Shown: positions 43,739-52,473 of the stretch, piece after piece | How positions within the stretch are numbered: the stretch's first letter is position 1 | How the letters are laid out: every line of letters starts with the position of its first letter | Position numbers and translations under genes: made by a program | Notes under the pieces: model-generated | The model's database searches: none | Seen by the model: the letters and a program-made list of their open reading frames with translations, nothing else | Told to the model about the DNA's origin: nothing | Origin: Streptomyces acidiscabies | GTDB lineage: Bacteria; Actinomycetota; Actinomycetes; Streptomycetales; Streptomycetaceae | Direction: 5' to 3' | Assembly (NCBI RefSeq): GCF_020010905.1 | Contig: NZ_JAGJBY010000001.1 | Location: 5,786,001-5,850,000 of the forward strand | Length of the DNA stretch: 64,000 bases

Positions 43739-44560
43739 ATGCCGAGGCCACTCCTGAGCCGCGCGATCACCGTGGCCGCGCGCCGGGCCGCCGCCCCCGG
43801 GGACCTGCGCTTCACGGAACGCCAGCTGTACTACGAGACGTGCCGGGTGCTGCGCCCGCGCCCGGCCCCGTTGCGCAGAGTTCCGTACAGCCCGCCCCCA
43901 CCCGTCCGCCTCCCCCACTTCACCGAAGCCCTGCACGCCCTCGACCTCCCGGGCCTCCTCCCCGCAGCGGAACCCGCCCCGACGACCGGCGCCCCCGCAC
44001 GGGAACCCGACCTGTACGACTACGGCGTACCCCGCCTGCTGATCTGCCAGAACCGCGAGATCGCCGGCATGCTGCTGGCCAACCACGTACACCTGGAAGC
44101 GGCCTGCCCGATCCTCGCCGCACCCGACGACCTCCCTCTGGACCCCCGCCTCACCGGAGCCCTGGCCCGAGCGGGCGCGGCGACCGTGCACGTCCTGCAC
44201 GACGCGAGCCCCACCGGCATCACCCTCCCCGCGAAGGTGCGCGACTCCCTCGGCCCGGTCCCCGGCGTGAGGGTGGTCTCCCTCGGCCTCGTCCCCCGCC
44301 ACGCACAGACCCTGCACCTGGTCTCCGGCAGAAGGCCCGGCCGCGTACCCCCGATAGGCCCGCTCCCGCACGGCCTGAAGGCGGCGGAAGTGGACTGGCT
44401 CGCGTCGGGCCGCTTCGCGGAGGTCGCAGCCGTACCGCCCGCGCGCCTGGTACGCGCGGTGCTGCGCCTGACCAGGGCCCCCCGCCCCGCCCGCGCCTCC
44501 GCCTGGAGCGAACTGCGCGACCTGCGTACCGCCGGGTTCATGACCTGGCCCGATGCCTGA
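43739..44560 (+). CDS. Paralogue 3, winged-helix / TOPRIM-like protein without zinc ribbon or membrane segments
   Basis: 273 residues. It lacks the zinc ribbon and helices but keeps FTERQLYYETCRVL, strikingly like the DNA-binding start of topoisomerase VI A/Spo11-type proteins; LLICQNREIAGMLL; VHVLHDASPTGITL, the TOPRIM-like position with Ser for the second Asp; and the C-terminal module VDWLASGRFAEVAAVPPARLV...GFMTWPDA. It starts 1 bp after paralogue 2. Soluble, unlike its relatives. Function unknown. Confidence 0.7.
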   Translation: MPRPLLSRAITVAARRAAAPGDLRFTERQLYYETCRVLRPRPAPLRRVPYSPPPPVRLPHFTEALHALDLPGLLPAAEPAPTTGAPAREPDLYDYGVPRLLICQNREIAGMLLANHVHLEAACPILAAPDDLPLDPRLTGALARAGAATVHVLHDASPTGITLPAKVRDSLGPVPGVRVVSLGLVPRHAQTLHLVSGRRPGRVPPIGPLPHGLKAAEVDWLASGRFAEVAAVPPARLVRAVLRLTRAPRPARASAWSELRDLRTAGFMTWPDA

Positions 44561-44588
44561 CCCGACCCCGAACCGAGGACCCACACGC

Positions 44589-45098
44589 ATGATCCGCCCA
44601 CGCGAGACCGGCTACCGCGACGAACTGCTGGCCGACGGGACCGTCCACCGCACCTACGAGGACGGCGGCCAGGAATGGCGTCGCCGCTGGCCGGACGGCG
44701 TCGTGCGGTGGCGCGACGAGCGGGGCGGCACCGGCACCGACGAACTCCTCGGCGACAGGATCGTGAAGCGGGTCCTCGCCGACGGGACGGTCATGTACGG
44801 GCGGGACATCGGCTACGGCCGCACCGTGTGGGGACGCGGCGAGCGGCTCACCGTCAACCGGACGTCGTTCGGCGGGCGGGTGGGCGCGGTGCTCGCTGGG
44901 ATCGGCATCGCGGGGTTCGCGGTGACGGCCGCACACCTGCCGCCGGTGTCGCTCACGCCGGAGGAGGAAGAGGAGTTGAGACAGCAGGCGCAGAGTTCGT
45001 CGTCCGGAGGCGGGGACGGCGGTAGCGGCGACAGCGGGTGGGACGGCGGTAACTGGGGGGACGACGACGGGAGTTGGAGCGACGACGACTTCGGGTGA
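44589..45098 (+). CDS. MORN-like repeat membrane protein
   Basis: 169 residues from ATG 44589 (GAGGA 10 nt upstream; an earlier ATG at 44553 would overlap the previous gene). The N-terminal ~90 residues contain DG-x-(V/T) repeats (LADGTVHRTYEDG, WPDGVVRWRDE, LADGTVMYGRD) like MORN sheets. One membrane helix (VGAVLAGIGIAGFAVTAAHL) is followed by a Glu cluster and a Ser/Gly/Asp/Trp-rich tail. No family is recognised. Confidence 0.65.
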   Translation: MIRPRETGYRDELLADGTVHRTYEDGGQEWRRRWPDGVVRWRDERGGTGTDELLGDRIVKRVLADGTVMYGRDIGYGRTVWGRGERLTVNRTSFGGRVGAVLAGIGIAGFAVTAAHLPPVSLTPEEEEELRQQAQSSSSGGGDGGSGDSGWDGGNWGDDDGSWSDDDFG

Positions 45099-45148
45099 CG
45101 GACCCACCGCACCGGTCGTACTCCCCCCGAAGAAAGGACACTCACCCG

Positions 45149-46846
45149 ATGGCGCGCTTCTGCGTCTGCGCGGCACCCGGCGCCGCGCACCTCACCGCGA
45201 TGGGCGTGACCCCCCTCGCCCCGGGCCTCGGCCTCGTACCCGGCGAACCGGGCCACGCGGACGGCCCGTTCGAGGCGGACGGCCGACGCGCCGTCGGCGA
45301 GGTCACCCTCCACAACCGCGCCGAACTCCGAGCCGCACTCGACACTCCCGTCTCGCCGGACATCACCGACGGTGAACTCCTCCTGCGCTGCTGGACCCGC
45401 CTCGGCGCCCGAGGCGTCGCGCTCGCCGAGGGCATGTTCGCGCTGGCGATCCTGGACGGCGACGACGTCGTCCTGATCCGCGACCACGTCGGCGCCCGCA
45501 CCCTCTTCTACGCCCGCGCAGACGGGACTTGGGCCGCCACGACCTCCCTGCGCGCCCTGCGCCGCTGGCCCGCGCTCGGCACCCGCGTGAACCTCTCCGC
45601 CGTACGCTCCTTCCTCACCTTCGCCTACCTGCCGGGCGACGAGACGCTCCTGGAGGGCGTGCGGGAGGTGTTGCCCGGGCGGGTGCTGCGGCTCGCGGCC
45701 GACGGGAGTGCGACGGAGACGGTGTACTGGGAGCCGGAGGAACGCATCGACGACGATGGCGACCCCGTCCTCACCCTGCGGACCCTCCTGGAGGAGGCCA
45801 CCGCGCGGCGGCTGCCCGAGGCCGAGGCCGTCGCCGTCCTGCTGTCGGGCGGCGTCGACAGCTCGCTCGTCACCGCGCTCGCCGCGAAGCTGCACAGCCA
45901 CCCCGTACACACCTACTCGATCAGCTTCGGCGACGAACTCCCCAACGAACTGGGCTACTCGGGCCTCGTCGCCGCCCACTGCCACACCCGGCACCGGGTG
46001 TTGACGGTCTCCGGTACGGCCGTGGCGGCACGGCTCGCCGACACCGCCGCCCTCCTCGACAGCCCGGTCGGCGACCCGCTCACCGTCCCGAACCTGCTGC
46101 TCGCCGAGGCGGTCGCCGGAGACAGGCACACGGTCGTCCTCAACGGGGAGGGCGGGGACCCGGTGTTCGGCGGGCCGAAGAACCTCCCGATGCTGGTCCA
46201 GGAGATGCACTCCCGCGCACCTTGGTCGGAGGACCGAGCCACCGCCTACCTGCGCTCCTACCGCAAGTGCTGGACCGACCTCCCGGACCTGCTCACCGCC
46301 GACGCGCTGGCCACCCTCGAACTCGCCCCGCCTCCCCAGCGGTTCGTCGAGCCCTACCTCACCGGCCCCGACCGCATGCCCCACCTCCTCAACCAGCTCC
46401 TGCACTGCAACCTCCGCACCAAGGGCGCCCACCACATCCTCACCAAGGTCGAACGCCTCACCGCCTCCCAAGGGCTCCAGGGCCGCGCCCCCCTCTTCGA
46501 CCGGCGCGTCATCGACCACGCCTTCGCCGTCCCGCCCACCCTCAAACTCCGTGGCACGGCGGAGAAATGGGTCCTCAAGGAGGCCGTACGGGACCTGCTG
46601 CCCGAGACGGTCGTGGACCGGCCGAAGAGCGGCATGCGGGTGCCGGTGCAGCAGTGGCTGGGCGGCCCCCTGCGCGACCTCGGCGGCGACCTGCTGCTCG
46701 GGCGTGCGGCCCGGCAACGGGGACTGTTCCGCACCGACACCGTACGGACCTGGCTGCGCGGCGAAGGCACGCTACTGCCCCGGCAGGGCGGCAAGTTGTG
46801 GCTCGTCCTCACCCTGGAGCTGTGGCTCCGGGCCTACGACCTGTAA
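45149..46846 (+). CDS. Asparagine-synthetase homologue lacking the glutaminase nucleophile
   Basis: 565 residues. The C-terminal synthetase domain is intact: pyrophosphate loop LLSGGVDSSLVTAL (~232), NGEGGDPVFGG, and KWVLKEAVRDLLPETVVDRPKSG. The N-terminal Ntn-like domain starts MARFCVCAAPG; the family MCGI with nucleophile Cys2 is missing, so it cannot use glutamine by the usual route. Such variants (beta-lactam synthetases, lasso-peptide cyclases) adenylate a carboxylate and use an internal or other amine. GAAAGGA lies 8 nt before the ATG. The next gene is an aldehyde dehydrogenase. Confidence 0.85.
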   Translation: MARFCVCAAPGAAHLTAMGVTPLAPGLGLVPGEPGHADGPFEADGRRAVGEVTLHNRAELRAALDTPVSPDITDGELLLRCWTRLGARGVALAEGMFALAILDGDDVVLIRDHVGARTLFYARADGTWAATTSLRALRRWPALGTRVNLSAVRSFLTFAYLPGDETLLEGVREVLPGRVLRLAADGSATETVYWEPEERIDDDGDPVLTLRTLLEEATARRLPEAEAVAVLLSGGVDSSLVTALAAKLHSHPVHTYSISFGDELPNELGYSGLVAAHCHTRHRVLTVSGTAVAARLADTAALLDSPVGDPLTVPNLLLAEAVAGDRHTVVLNGEGGDPVFGGPKNLPMLVQEMHSRAPWSEDRATAYLRSYRKCWTDLPDLLTADALATLELAPPPQRFVEPYLTGPDRMPHLLNQLLHCNLRTKGAHHILTKVERLTASQGLQGRAPLFDRRVIDHAFAVPPTLKLRGTAEKWVLKEAVRDLLPETVVDRPKSGMRVPVQQWLGGPLRDLGGDLLLGRAARQRGLFRTDTVRTWLRGEGTLLPRQGGKLWLVLTLELWLRAYDL

Positions 46847-46862
46847 AGGGAGACCAGCGCAC

Positions 46863-48212
46863 GTGAACACTACCCTCATAGACCCCCGCACCGGCCGTAC
46901 CCGAGGCACCTCGCCCATCGGGCGCGAGCCCGAGGTCGGCGAGGCGGTCGCCAACGCCCGTACGGCTCTGGCGACTTGGCGGGGGCTCACTCCCAAGGAA
47001 CGCTCGCGTCGGCTGGAGCGGCTCGCCGCGCTCGTGGAGGAGAACGCGGCCGAGTACGTCGCCCGCGAGAACGCCGGGACCGGGAAGCCGTCGAGCGAGA
47101 CCGCCGGTGAAGTGGCGCAGGTCGCCGACCTGTTCCGGTTCTACGCGTCCGCTGTGCGGGCCCAAACCGCGCCTGCCGCCGGGCGGTTGATCGACGGGCA
47201 TGAGAGCTGGGTGCGTTGGGAACCGCTCGGGGTCGTCGGGGTCGTCGTGCCCTGGAACTACCCGCTGATGATGGCTACTTGGCGGTGCGCTCCCGCGCTT
47301 GCCGCCGGGAACGTCGTCGTGGTCAAGCCCGCCGAGACGACGCCGGACACGTTGGAGCTGCTTGCTCAACACGCTGCCGAGGCGCTGGGGTTGGGGGTCC
47401 TGGCGACGGTTCCCGGTGACCGTGAGACGGGGCGGCTGCTCGTCGCGGCGGACGTCGACATGATCGCGTTCACCGGCAGCGCCCGCGCCGGTGCCGACGT
47501 CGCCGCGCGGGCCGGAGGACGCCGGGTCAGCCTCGAACTCGGCGGCAACGCACCCGCGTTGATCCTCCCCGACGCCCCCTCCGACACCTGGACCCAGCTC
47601 GTCGCCGCCTGCGCCTACAACGCCGGCCAGAGCTGCGCCGCACCCGCGCGGGTCATCACCCTCCCCGAGAACTACGAACAGACGGTCGCCGAACTCGCCG
47701 AAGCGGCCCGGCAATGCGTAGCGGGCCGCGACTTCGGCCCCCTCAACAACGCGGACCAGGCGGCTCGTTACGACGGGATCGTGAAGTCCTCGGCGGCCGG
47801 ACGGTCCCTCACGGGCGAACTCGCCCTGGGCTCAGGCGAGGAGAACGGCTACTGGCGTCCCGTACGGATCCTCGCCGACCTTCCCGACGACGACCCGGCG
47901 ATCGTGGAGGAGGTGTTCGGGCCACTGCTGACGGTCCAACAGGCGGAGGACGTCGACGCGGCGGTGTCCCTCGCGAACGGGGTCCCACAGGCACTCGCGG
48001 CGAGCGTGTGGACACGGGACCTGACGACAGGGCTGGAGCTGGCCGGACGGCTGAACGCGGGGGAGGCGTGGCTCAACTGCCACCTCGCACAGACGGCGGA
48101 GCTGCCGCACGGGGGGCGGGGGGCGTCGGGGCACGGGACGGACTTGAGCGTGCTGGCGCTGCATGAGTATCAGCGGCCGAAGACGGTTACGGCGAGGTTG
48201 GTGCGGGGGTGA
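46863..48212 (+). CDS. Aldehyde dehydrogenase
   Basis: 449 residues from GTG 46863. VVPWNYPLMMATWRCAPALAAGN (NAD pocket), FTGSARAG, general-base Glu in SLELGGNAP, and nucleophile Cys in NAGQSCAAPARV. It resembles gamma-aminobutyraldehyde/betaine-aldehyde enzymes but is shorter than the usual ~475-500. It follows the AsnB-like gene by 16 bp and overlaps the next by 4 bp; oxidising an amino-aldehyde to an amino acid for the AsnB-like ligase is a reasonable but unproven link. Confidence 0.88.
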   Translation: MNTTLIDPRTGRTRGTSPIGREPEVGEAVANARTALATWRGLTPKERSRRLERLAALVEENAAEYVARENAGTGKPSSETAGEVAQVADLFRFYASAVRAQTAPAAGRLIDGHESWVRWEPLGVVGVVVPWNYPLMMATWRCAPALAAGNVVVVKPAETTPDTLELLAQHAAEALGLGVLATVPGDRETGRLLVAADVDMIAFTGSARAGADVAARAGGRRVSLELGGNAPALILPDAPSDTWTQLVAACAYNAGQSCAAPARVITLPENYEQTVAELAEAARQCVAGRDFGPLNNADQAARYDGIVKSSAAGRSLTGELALGSGEENGYWRPVRILADLPDDDPAIVEEVFGPLLTVQQAEDVDAAVSLANGVPQALAASVWTRDLTTGLELAGRLNAGEAWLNCHLAQTAELPHGGRGASGHGTDLSVLALHEYQRPKTVTARLVRG

Positions 48213-48400
48213 GGAAGCCGCTGATCGCCGGAGCACAGGTCGTCTCCGGCCTGACCATCGTGCTCCTCAGCTTGTTCGGGATGATCACCAAAGAGCCGTA
48301 CTCGATCCTGGCGCCGATGCTGGGTACGGGACTGTTCGTCGACGGCTGCCGGGATCTGTGGACGCTGCGTACCCGGCAGCGAAGCGAGCAGCAGGGGTGA
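48209..48400 (+). CDS. Small membrane protein
   Basis: 63 residues from GTG 48209, overlapping the aldehyde dehydrogenase stop as GTGA. Two hydrophobic stretches (VVSGLTIVLLSLFGMI and ILAPMLGTGLFVDGC) and a basic C-terminus (RTRQRSEQQG). It has no recognisable family. Translational coupling supports it as the last gene of the operon. Confidence 0.55.
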   Translation: MRKPLIAGAQVVSGLTIVLLSLFGMITKEPYSILAPMLGTGLFVDGCRDLWTLRTRQRSEQQG

Positions 48401-48451
48401 CCCGCGACGATCGGCATCGGCGGATCTGACTGGAAGGACTAGCCCGTTCGG

Positions 48452-48482
48452 GCCGATCGGCTCGGTGGCCTGGCCGATCGGC
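48452..48482. promoter_or_regulatory. Twin GCCGATCGGC palindromes
   Basis: Two perfect 10-bp palindromes (48452-48461, 48473-48482) lie 21 bp apart centre to centre, two helical turns, 70 bp before the Clp-N-like gene. The spacing suits a pair of bound dimers on one face of the DNA. No known regulator is matched. Confidence 0.5.
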
Positions 48483-48551
48483 CGATGCGGGGGTCGGTCC
48501 GTGGTCCGTAGCGTTCGAGGTGGATGAGGACGCGAGGGACGGGAGACGCAG

Positions 48552-49682
48552 ATGGTGCAGCGGGTCGACGGGATGGCGACGGAGTTCGGCACGGACGTCG
48601 TGGAGCTGCTGGGGCGGGCGCTGAAGGTGGCGGTGCGGATCGAGCTGACGGCAGTGGGGACGGACACGGTGCTGGAGGCCGTGGTGGGGGAGACGGACGC
48701 CGGTGAGGCGATCGTCTCGGGGATGCGGAAGGCCGGTTCGCTCGGCGGGCACATCCGGGCGCTCGCCGGGAGCGGGAGGTGGGTGAGCGAGGACGACGCC
48801 GAGGCCGTCGAGGACCGCGAGGTGGACGCCGTCTGGCGCGAGGTGTGCTGGCGCTACCGCCTCGCGAAGCGCGAACCCGCCGAACTGCCCGGCATGACGG
48901 GGGCGTTGCGTGCCTGCCTGCTCCGCGCCCTGGAGTCGGCCCGCACCGAAGGGGCACCGGCGGTGCGCCAGAGGGATGTGGCCCGGTCCCTGGTGGAGGT
49001 GCCCGGCACCCGTGCGCGGGAGGCGATGACGCTGGAGCGCGTCGACACGGCCGCCGCACTGGAGAGGCTCGCCGCCGTCACGGAGGACGAGGCCCCGGAG
49101 TCGGCCGGCATCCACGTGCTGCGGATGGGCGGGGCGTTCGGCAGGCGGCGGAACCCCGTGATGCGCGTGCTGGGTTCCCTGGTCTCGGGCAGCGGTGTGA
49201 ACGGTTCACCGGTCATGGGCGCGGTCAACGCCGAGGCTCAGCGGCAGGCGGCCCGGCACGGCCGGGGCTTCACGGGACCGGCGGATCAACTGCTGGGCAT
49301 CCTCGCCCTCGACCGTGCCCTGCACGTCGCCGGCCTCGCACTCCCCGATGACCTCCGGGCCGTCAACTCCGCCGCGGACCTGCTGCGCCGGCACGGCGTA
49401 CGCCAGGACACCCTGACCGCCTCCGCCCTCACCCTCCCGCCCGCTTCCGGCACCACGGGCAAGGACGAGGAACCGGCTCCCGAAAACGGCGCCGTGGAGC
49501 TGACCCCCGCAGCCCAGCGGATCACCGACGTCGCCCGCCTGGCCGCCGCCGAGCACGGCGCCCTCACGACCGGCACGGTCCACATGCTGGCCGCCCTCCT
49601 CGACGACGAGACCGTCGCAGGACTCCTGGACCTGGACGTCGTCGCCCTGCGCGCCGACCTGACTCCCCTGCTGGGCGCGTGA
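48552..49682 (+). CDS. Clp N-terminal-like domain protein
   Basis: 376 residues. Two Clp-N-like segments: ~95-155 and a C-terminal pair (TPAAQRITDVARLAAAEHGALTTGTVHMLAALL; also AEAQRQAARHGRGFTGPADQLLGILAL), each with the family's ...A...G...T.HLL.. pattern. There is no AAA+ ATPase, so it is a substrate-binding-type stand-alone module. The stop overlaps an upstream candidate start of the histidine kinase (GTG 49679). Confidence 0.75.
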   Translation: MVQRVDGMATEFGTDVVELLGRALKVAVRIELTAVGTDTVLEAVVGETDAGEAIVSGMRKAGSLGGHIRALAGSGRWVSEDDAEAVEDREVDAVWREVCWRYRLAKREPAELPGMTGALRACLLRALESARTEGAPAVRQRDVARSLVEVPGTRAREAMTLERVDTAAALERLAAVTEDEAPESAGIHVLRMGGAFGRRRNPVMRVLGSLVSGSGVNGSPVMGAVNAEAQRQAARHGRGFTGPADQLLGILALDRALHVAGLALPDDLRAVNSAADLLRRHGVRQDTLTASALTLPPASGTTGKDEEPAPENGAVELTPAAQRITDVARLAAAEHGALTTGTVHMLAALLDDETVAGLLDLDVVALRADLTPLLGA

Positions 49683-49732
49683 CACCCGACGGCTACCGTT
49701 CCTCCTGGGAGAACGGCGGCGGAAGGGAGAAC

Positions 49733-51091
49733 ATGCGTCACCTGCTCGCGGACGCACGGGTGTCGAGGCTGCGCGACGAAGCAGAGGCGATCAGGTCGGC
49801 CGTAGGCGGCGCGGACCGGCGCACGGTCCGCCGCGAACTGTTCCTCTGTACGCTCGCCGCCCTCTTCTCCCTGCTGCCCCTGCTGCTCGCACCCCCGGTC
49901 CACCTGGCGTCGGCCGTCCTCGAAGCGGCGGTGGCGGTCCTGCTCGTCCCCGCCCGGCGGATCCGGCCCACCGCCGCTGTCCTGGGCGCCTCGGTGCTGG
50001 TCGTCGGCGAGAACGTATGGACGATGGCGGTCGCCCCCCTCGTCGTCCTCGCCGCCGCGCGCCGGGTCGCACGGCCCTGGCGGACCGTCGGGATCTCCTG
50101 CGCTCTCGTCCTGGTGCTCACCGTCACCAAGTCGCTGATCTGGTCCGGCGACCTGCTGATGAACCTCGGCGGCGGCGCGGCCTCGGCGGTGATCCTCCTG
50201 GTGCTCCCCGCCCTCGCGGGGACGCTGCTCGGCAGACGGCGCCCCCTGGTGCGACTCCTCAAGGAACGCAACGCCTACCTGGAACAGGCCCGCGTCCTCA
50301 CCGACGAGGCGGCGCGCATGCAGGAGCGCAACCGGATAGCCGGCGAGATGCACGACCTCCTCGGCCACCGCCTCAGCCTCATCTCCGTCCACGCAGGAGC
50401 CCTCGAACTCGCCGCAGGACGCCAGGCACCCGCGCTGTCCGGCCAGGCCGAACTCCTGCGCACCACGGCCGGTACGGCGATGCAGGAACTCCGCGAGATC
50501 CTCGGCGTCCTGCGCCACACGGACCTCACGGGGGAGGAACGCGGAACACGCGAGGACATCACCGCACTCGTGACCGAGTCCCGGCGGGCGGGAAGCAGCG
50601 TCGACCTGGACTGGTCCGTCCCCGACACGGCCGACGTGGGATTCCGGACCCGGCAGGCGATCCACCGCGTCGTCCGGGAGGGCCTGACGAACGCGCTGAA
50701 ACACGCGGCTGGAGCGCCGGCCAGAGTGGTCGTCAGGAACGCGGCCGGCGCGGTCGAGGTGTCGGTGACGAACGCGGCACCGGGCACCGGGGTCCGGTCC
50801 CAGGGCGGGAACAACAGCGGCCTGGTCGGCTGCGAGGAACGGGTCTCGCTGCTCGGCGGAAAGTTCGAGGCGGGAACACTGCCCGACGGCGGCTTCCGCA
50901 TCGCGGCCTGGCTACCGGGGGAGGGGACGGGGGCGGCTTTCGACCCGGGCGGCCGAGCGGCCTGGACCCCGGCGGCGGACGAGATCCTGACCTGGCCCCG
51001 CGTGCTCGGATCGGGATGCCTCGCGGTGACGATCGTGCTGCCGACGGTGGCGTTCCTCCTGGTCCTGGCGGTCGCGGAGTTCGTCAGGTGA
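49733..51091 (+). CDS. NarL-type sensor histidine kinase
   Basis: 452 residues. About five N-terminal membrane helices (~35-175), then HisKA_3 with the phospho-acceptor His in RIAGEMHDLLGHRLSLISVHAG, and the ATPase domain (REGLTNALKHAAGAPARVVV, GLVGCEERVSLLGGKFEAG). A last hydrophobic segment (TIVLPTVAFLLVLAVAEFV) follows the ATPase domain, which is unusual. ATG 49733 has GGAAGGGAG upstream. It pairs with the regulator 97 bp downstream. Confidence 0.9.
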   Translation: MRHLLADARVSRLRDEAEAIRSAVGGADRRTVRRELFLCTLAALFSLLPLLLAPPVHLASAVLEAAVAVLLVPARRIRPTAAVLGASVLVVGENVWTMAVAPLVVLAAARRVARPWRTVGISCALVLVLTVTKSLIWSGDLLMNLGGGAASAVILLVLPALAGTLLGRRRPLVRLLKERNAYLEQARVLTDEAARMQERNRIAGEMHDLLGHRLSLISVHAGALELAAGRQAPALSGQAELLRTTAGTAMQELREILGVLRHTDLTGEERGTREDITALVTESRRAGSSVDLDWSVPDTADVGFRTRQAIHRVVREGLTNALKHAAGAPARVVVRNAAGAVEVSVTNAAPGTGVRSQGGNNSGLVGCEERVSLLGGKFEAGTLPDGGFRIAAWLPGEGTGAAFDPGGRAAWTPAADEILTWPRVLGSGCLAVTIVLPTVAFLLVLAVAEFVR

Positions 51092-51188
51092 GCGGGTACA
51101 GGCGGTCGCACGAGCCGAGCGGCACCAGCGGTACTCCAGGCATCGGCCGGCACCCCGAGGACCGGGCGGCATCTCATAGACTGAGCCG

Positions 51189-51842
51189 ATGATCCGAGTC
51201 CTGGTCGCCGACGACGAAGCGCTGATGCGGGCCGGGATCCGGCTGATCCTGGAGAACGCCGACGACATCAAGGTGGTCGCCGAGGCGGGGGACGGCCGCG
51301 AGGCCGCCGAGGTGTGCCGCAGCCAGGAGATCGACGTGGCTCTCCTCGACATCCAGATGCCGGGCCGGGACGGCATCGCAGCCGCCGAGGACATCACCCG
51401 GATGTCGCCGCGCACGTGTGTCGTGATGCTGACCGCGTTCGGGGAGGAGGCCAGTGTCACCCGCGCGCTGCGAGCCGGCGCGAGCGGATTCCTCCTCAAG
51501 GACACCGGGCCCGCCGACCTGATCCGCGCCGTACAACTCGCGGCGCGCGGTGAGCCCGTCCTCGCGCCGCGCATCACCCGCCAACTCCTCGACCGGCACG
51601 TCAGGTCGGGCCGCGACACCGAGGCCGCCCGGGCCCGCCTCGCCGACCTCACCCCCGCCGAACTCGACGTCCTGCGCCTCCTCGCCGCCGGACTCTCCAA
51701 CGCGGAGATCGCCGACCGCCTCTACCTCAGCGCGGGCACGGTCAAGGCCCACATCAGCCGCATCCTCACCCGCACCGACTGCACGAACCGCGTCCAGGCA
51801 GCCGTCCTCGCACACGACGCAGGCCTGGCCGACGAAGCCTGA
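51189..51842 (+). CDS. NarL/LuxR-family response regulator
   Basis: 217 residues. Receiver domain with VADDEALMRAGI and phospho-acceptor Asp in VALLDIQMPGRDG; C-terminal LuxR HTH (LTPAELDVLRLLAAGLSNAEIADRLYLSAGTVKAHISRIL). Cognate of the kinase just upstream. Targets unknown; the Clp-N-like gene upstream is a candidate through linkage only. Confidence 0.92.
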   Translation: MIRVLVADDEALMRAGIRLILENADDIKVVAEAGDGREAAEVCRSQEIDVALLDIQMPGRDGIAAAEDITRMSPRTCVVMLTAFGEEASVTRALRAGASGFLLKDTGPADLIRAVQLAARGEPVLAPRITRQLLDRHVRSGRDTEAARARLADLTPAELDVLRLLAAGLSNAEIADRLYLSAGTVKAHISRILTRTDCTNRVQAAVLAHDAGLADEA

Positions 51843-51911
51843 ACCACGCGCCCAGGCAAAGGCGTTGACGCCCCGGCCCGCACCTACCGAGCCCGCCCTC
51901 CCTGGCCAATT

Positions 51912-51931
51912 GCTATCAAGAAAGCTATCAA
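51912..51931. promoter_or_regulatory. Direct repeat GCTATCAA upstream of marR
   Basis: GCTATCAA occurs at 51912-51919 and 51924-51931, a 12-bp period, 30-49 bp before the MarR start. It is AT-rich relative to its surroundings and overlaps where a promoter is expected; TATACA (51946-51951) could be a -10. Confidence 0.4.
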
Positions 51932-51960
51932 CACAGCGACCCTCGTATACAGTGCCGAAC

Positions 51961-52470
51961 GTGACGACCAAACCCGACCCCGTGGACACCTGGCTCGACT
52001 CGTGGCGCGCAGAACTCCCCGAGTCCCTGTTCGCCTCCACGGAACTGACCAAACGGATCCTGTTCCTCTCCGCCGGACTGGACGCCGCGATGCGCCGGGC
52101 GCTCGCCGAGTTCCAGCTCACCCCCGCCGAGTTCGACGTCCTGACCGCGCTGCGCCGCCTGGGCGAGCCGTACCGCATGAAGCCGAACAACCTCGCCCGC
52201 CTCCTCATGCTCTCCACCGGCGGCACCACCAACGTCGCCCACCGCCTGGTGGCCCGGGGCTACGCCGTCCGCGAGGCCGACCCCGAGGACGCCCGCAGCG
52301 CCTGGATCCACCTCACCCCCGAGGGGATCGACATCGCCGGACGCGCCGTCGTCGCCGTCGGGGAGGCCGTCCAGACCGACCTCTTCGACGGCGCGCCCAC
52401 GGAACGCGTGGACCAGGCGACCCAGGCCCTGCGCGACCTGTCGGCCGAGGCACCCAGGCTGCGTCGGTAG
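51961..52470 (+). CDS. MarR-family regulator
   Basis: 169 residues from GTG 51961. Winged helix: LTPAEFDVLTALRRLGEPYRMKPNNLARLLMLSTGGTTNVAHRL..., with wing EADPEDARSAWIHLTPEG. It converges on the CitB-like regulator with 3 bp between stops. The effector and targets are unknown; it may regulate itself through the direct repeat just upstream. Confidence 0.88.
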   Translation: MTTKPDPVDTWLDSWRAELPESLFASTELTKRILFLSAGLDAAMRRALAEFQLTPAEFDVLTALRRLGEPYRMKPNNLARLLMLSTGGTTNVAHRLVARGYAVREADPEDARSAWIHLTPEGIDIAGRAVVAVGEAVQTDLFDGAPTERVDQATQALRDLSAEAPRLRR

Positions 52471-52473
52471 CGC

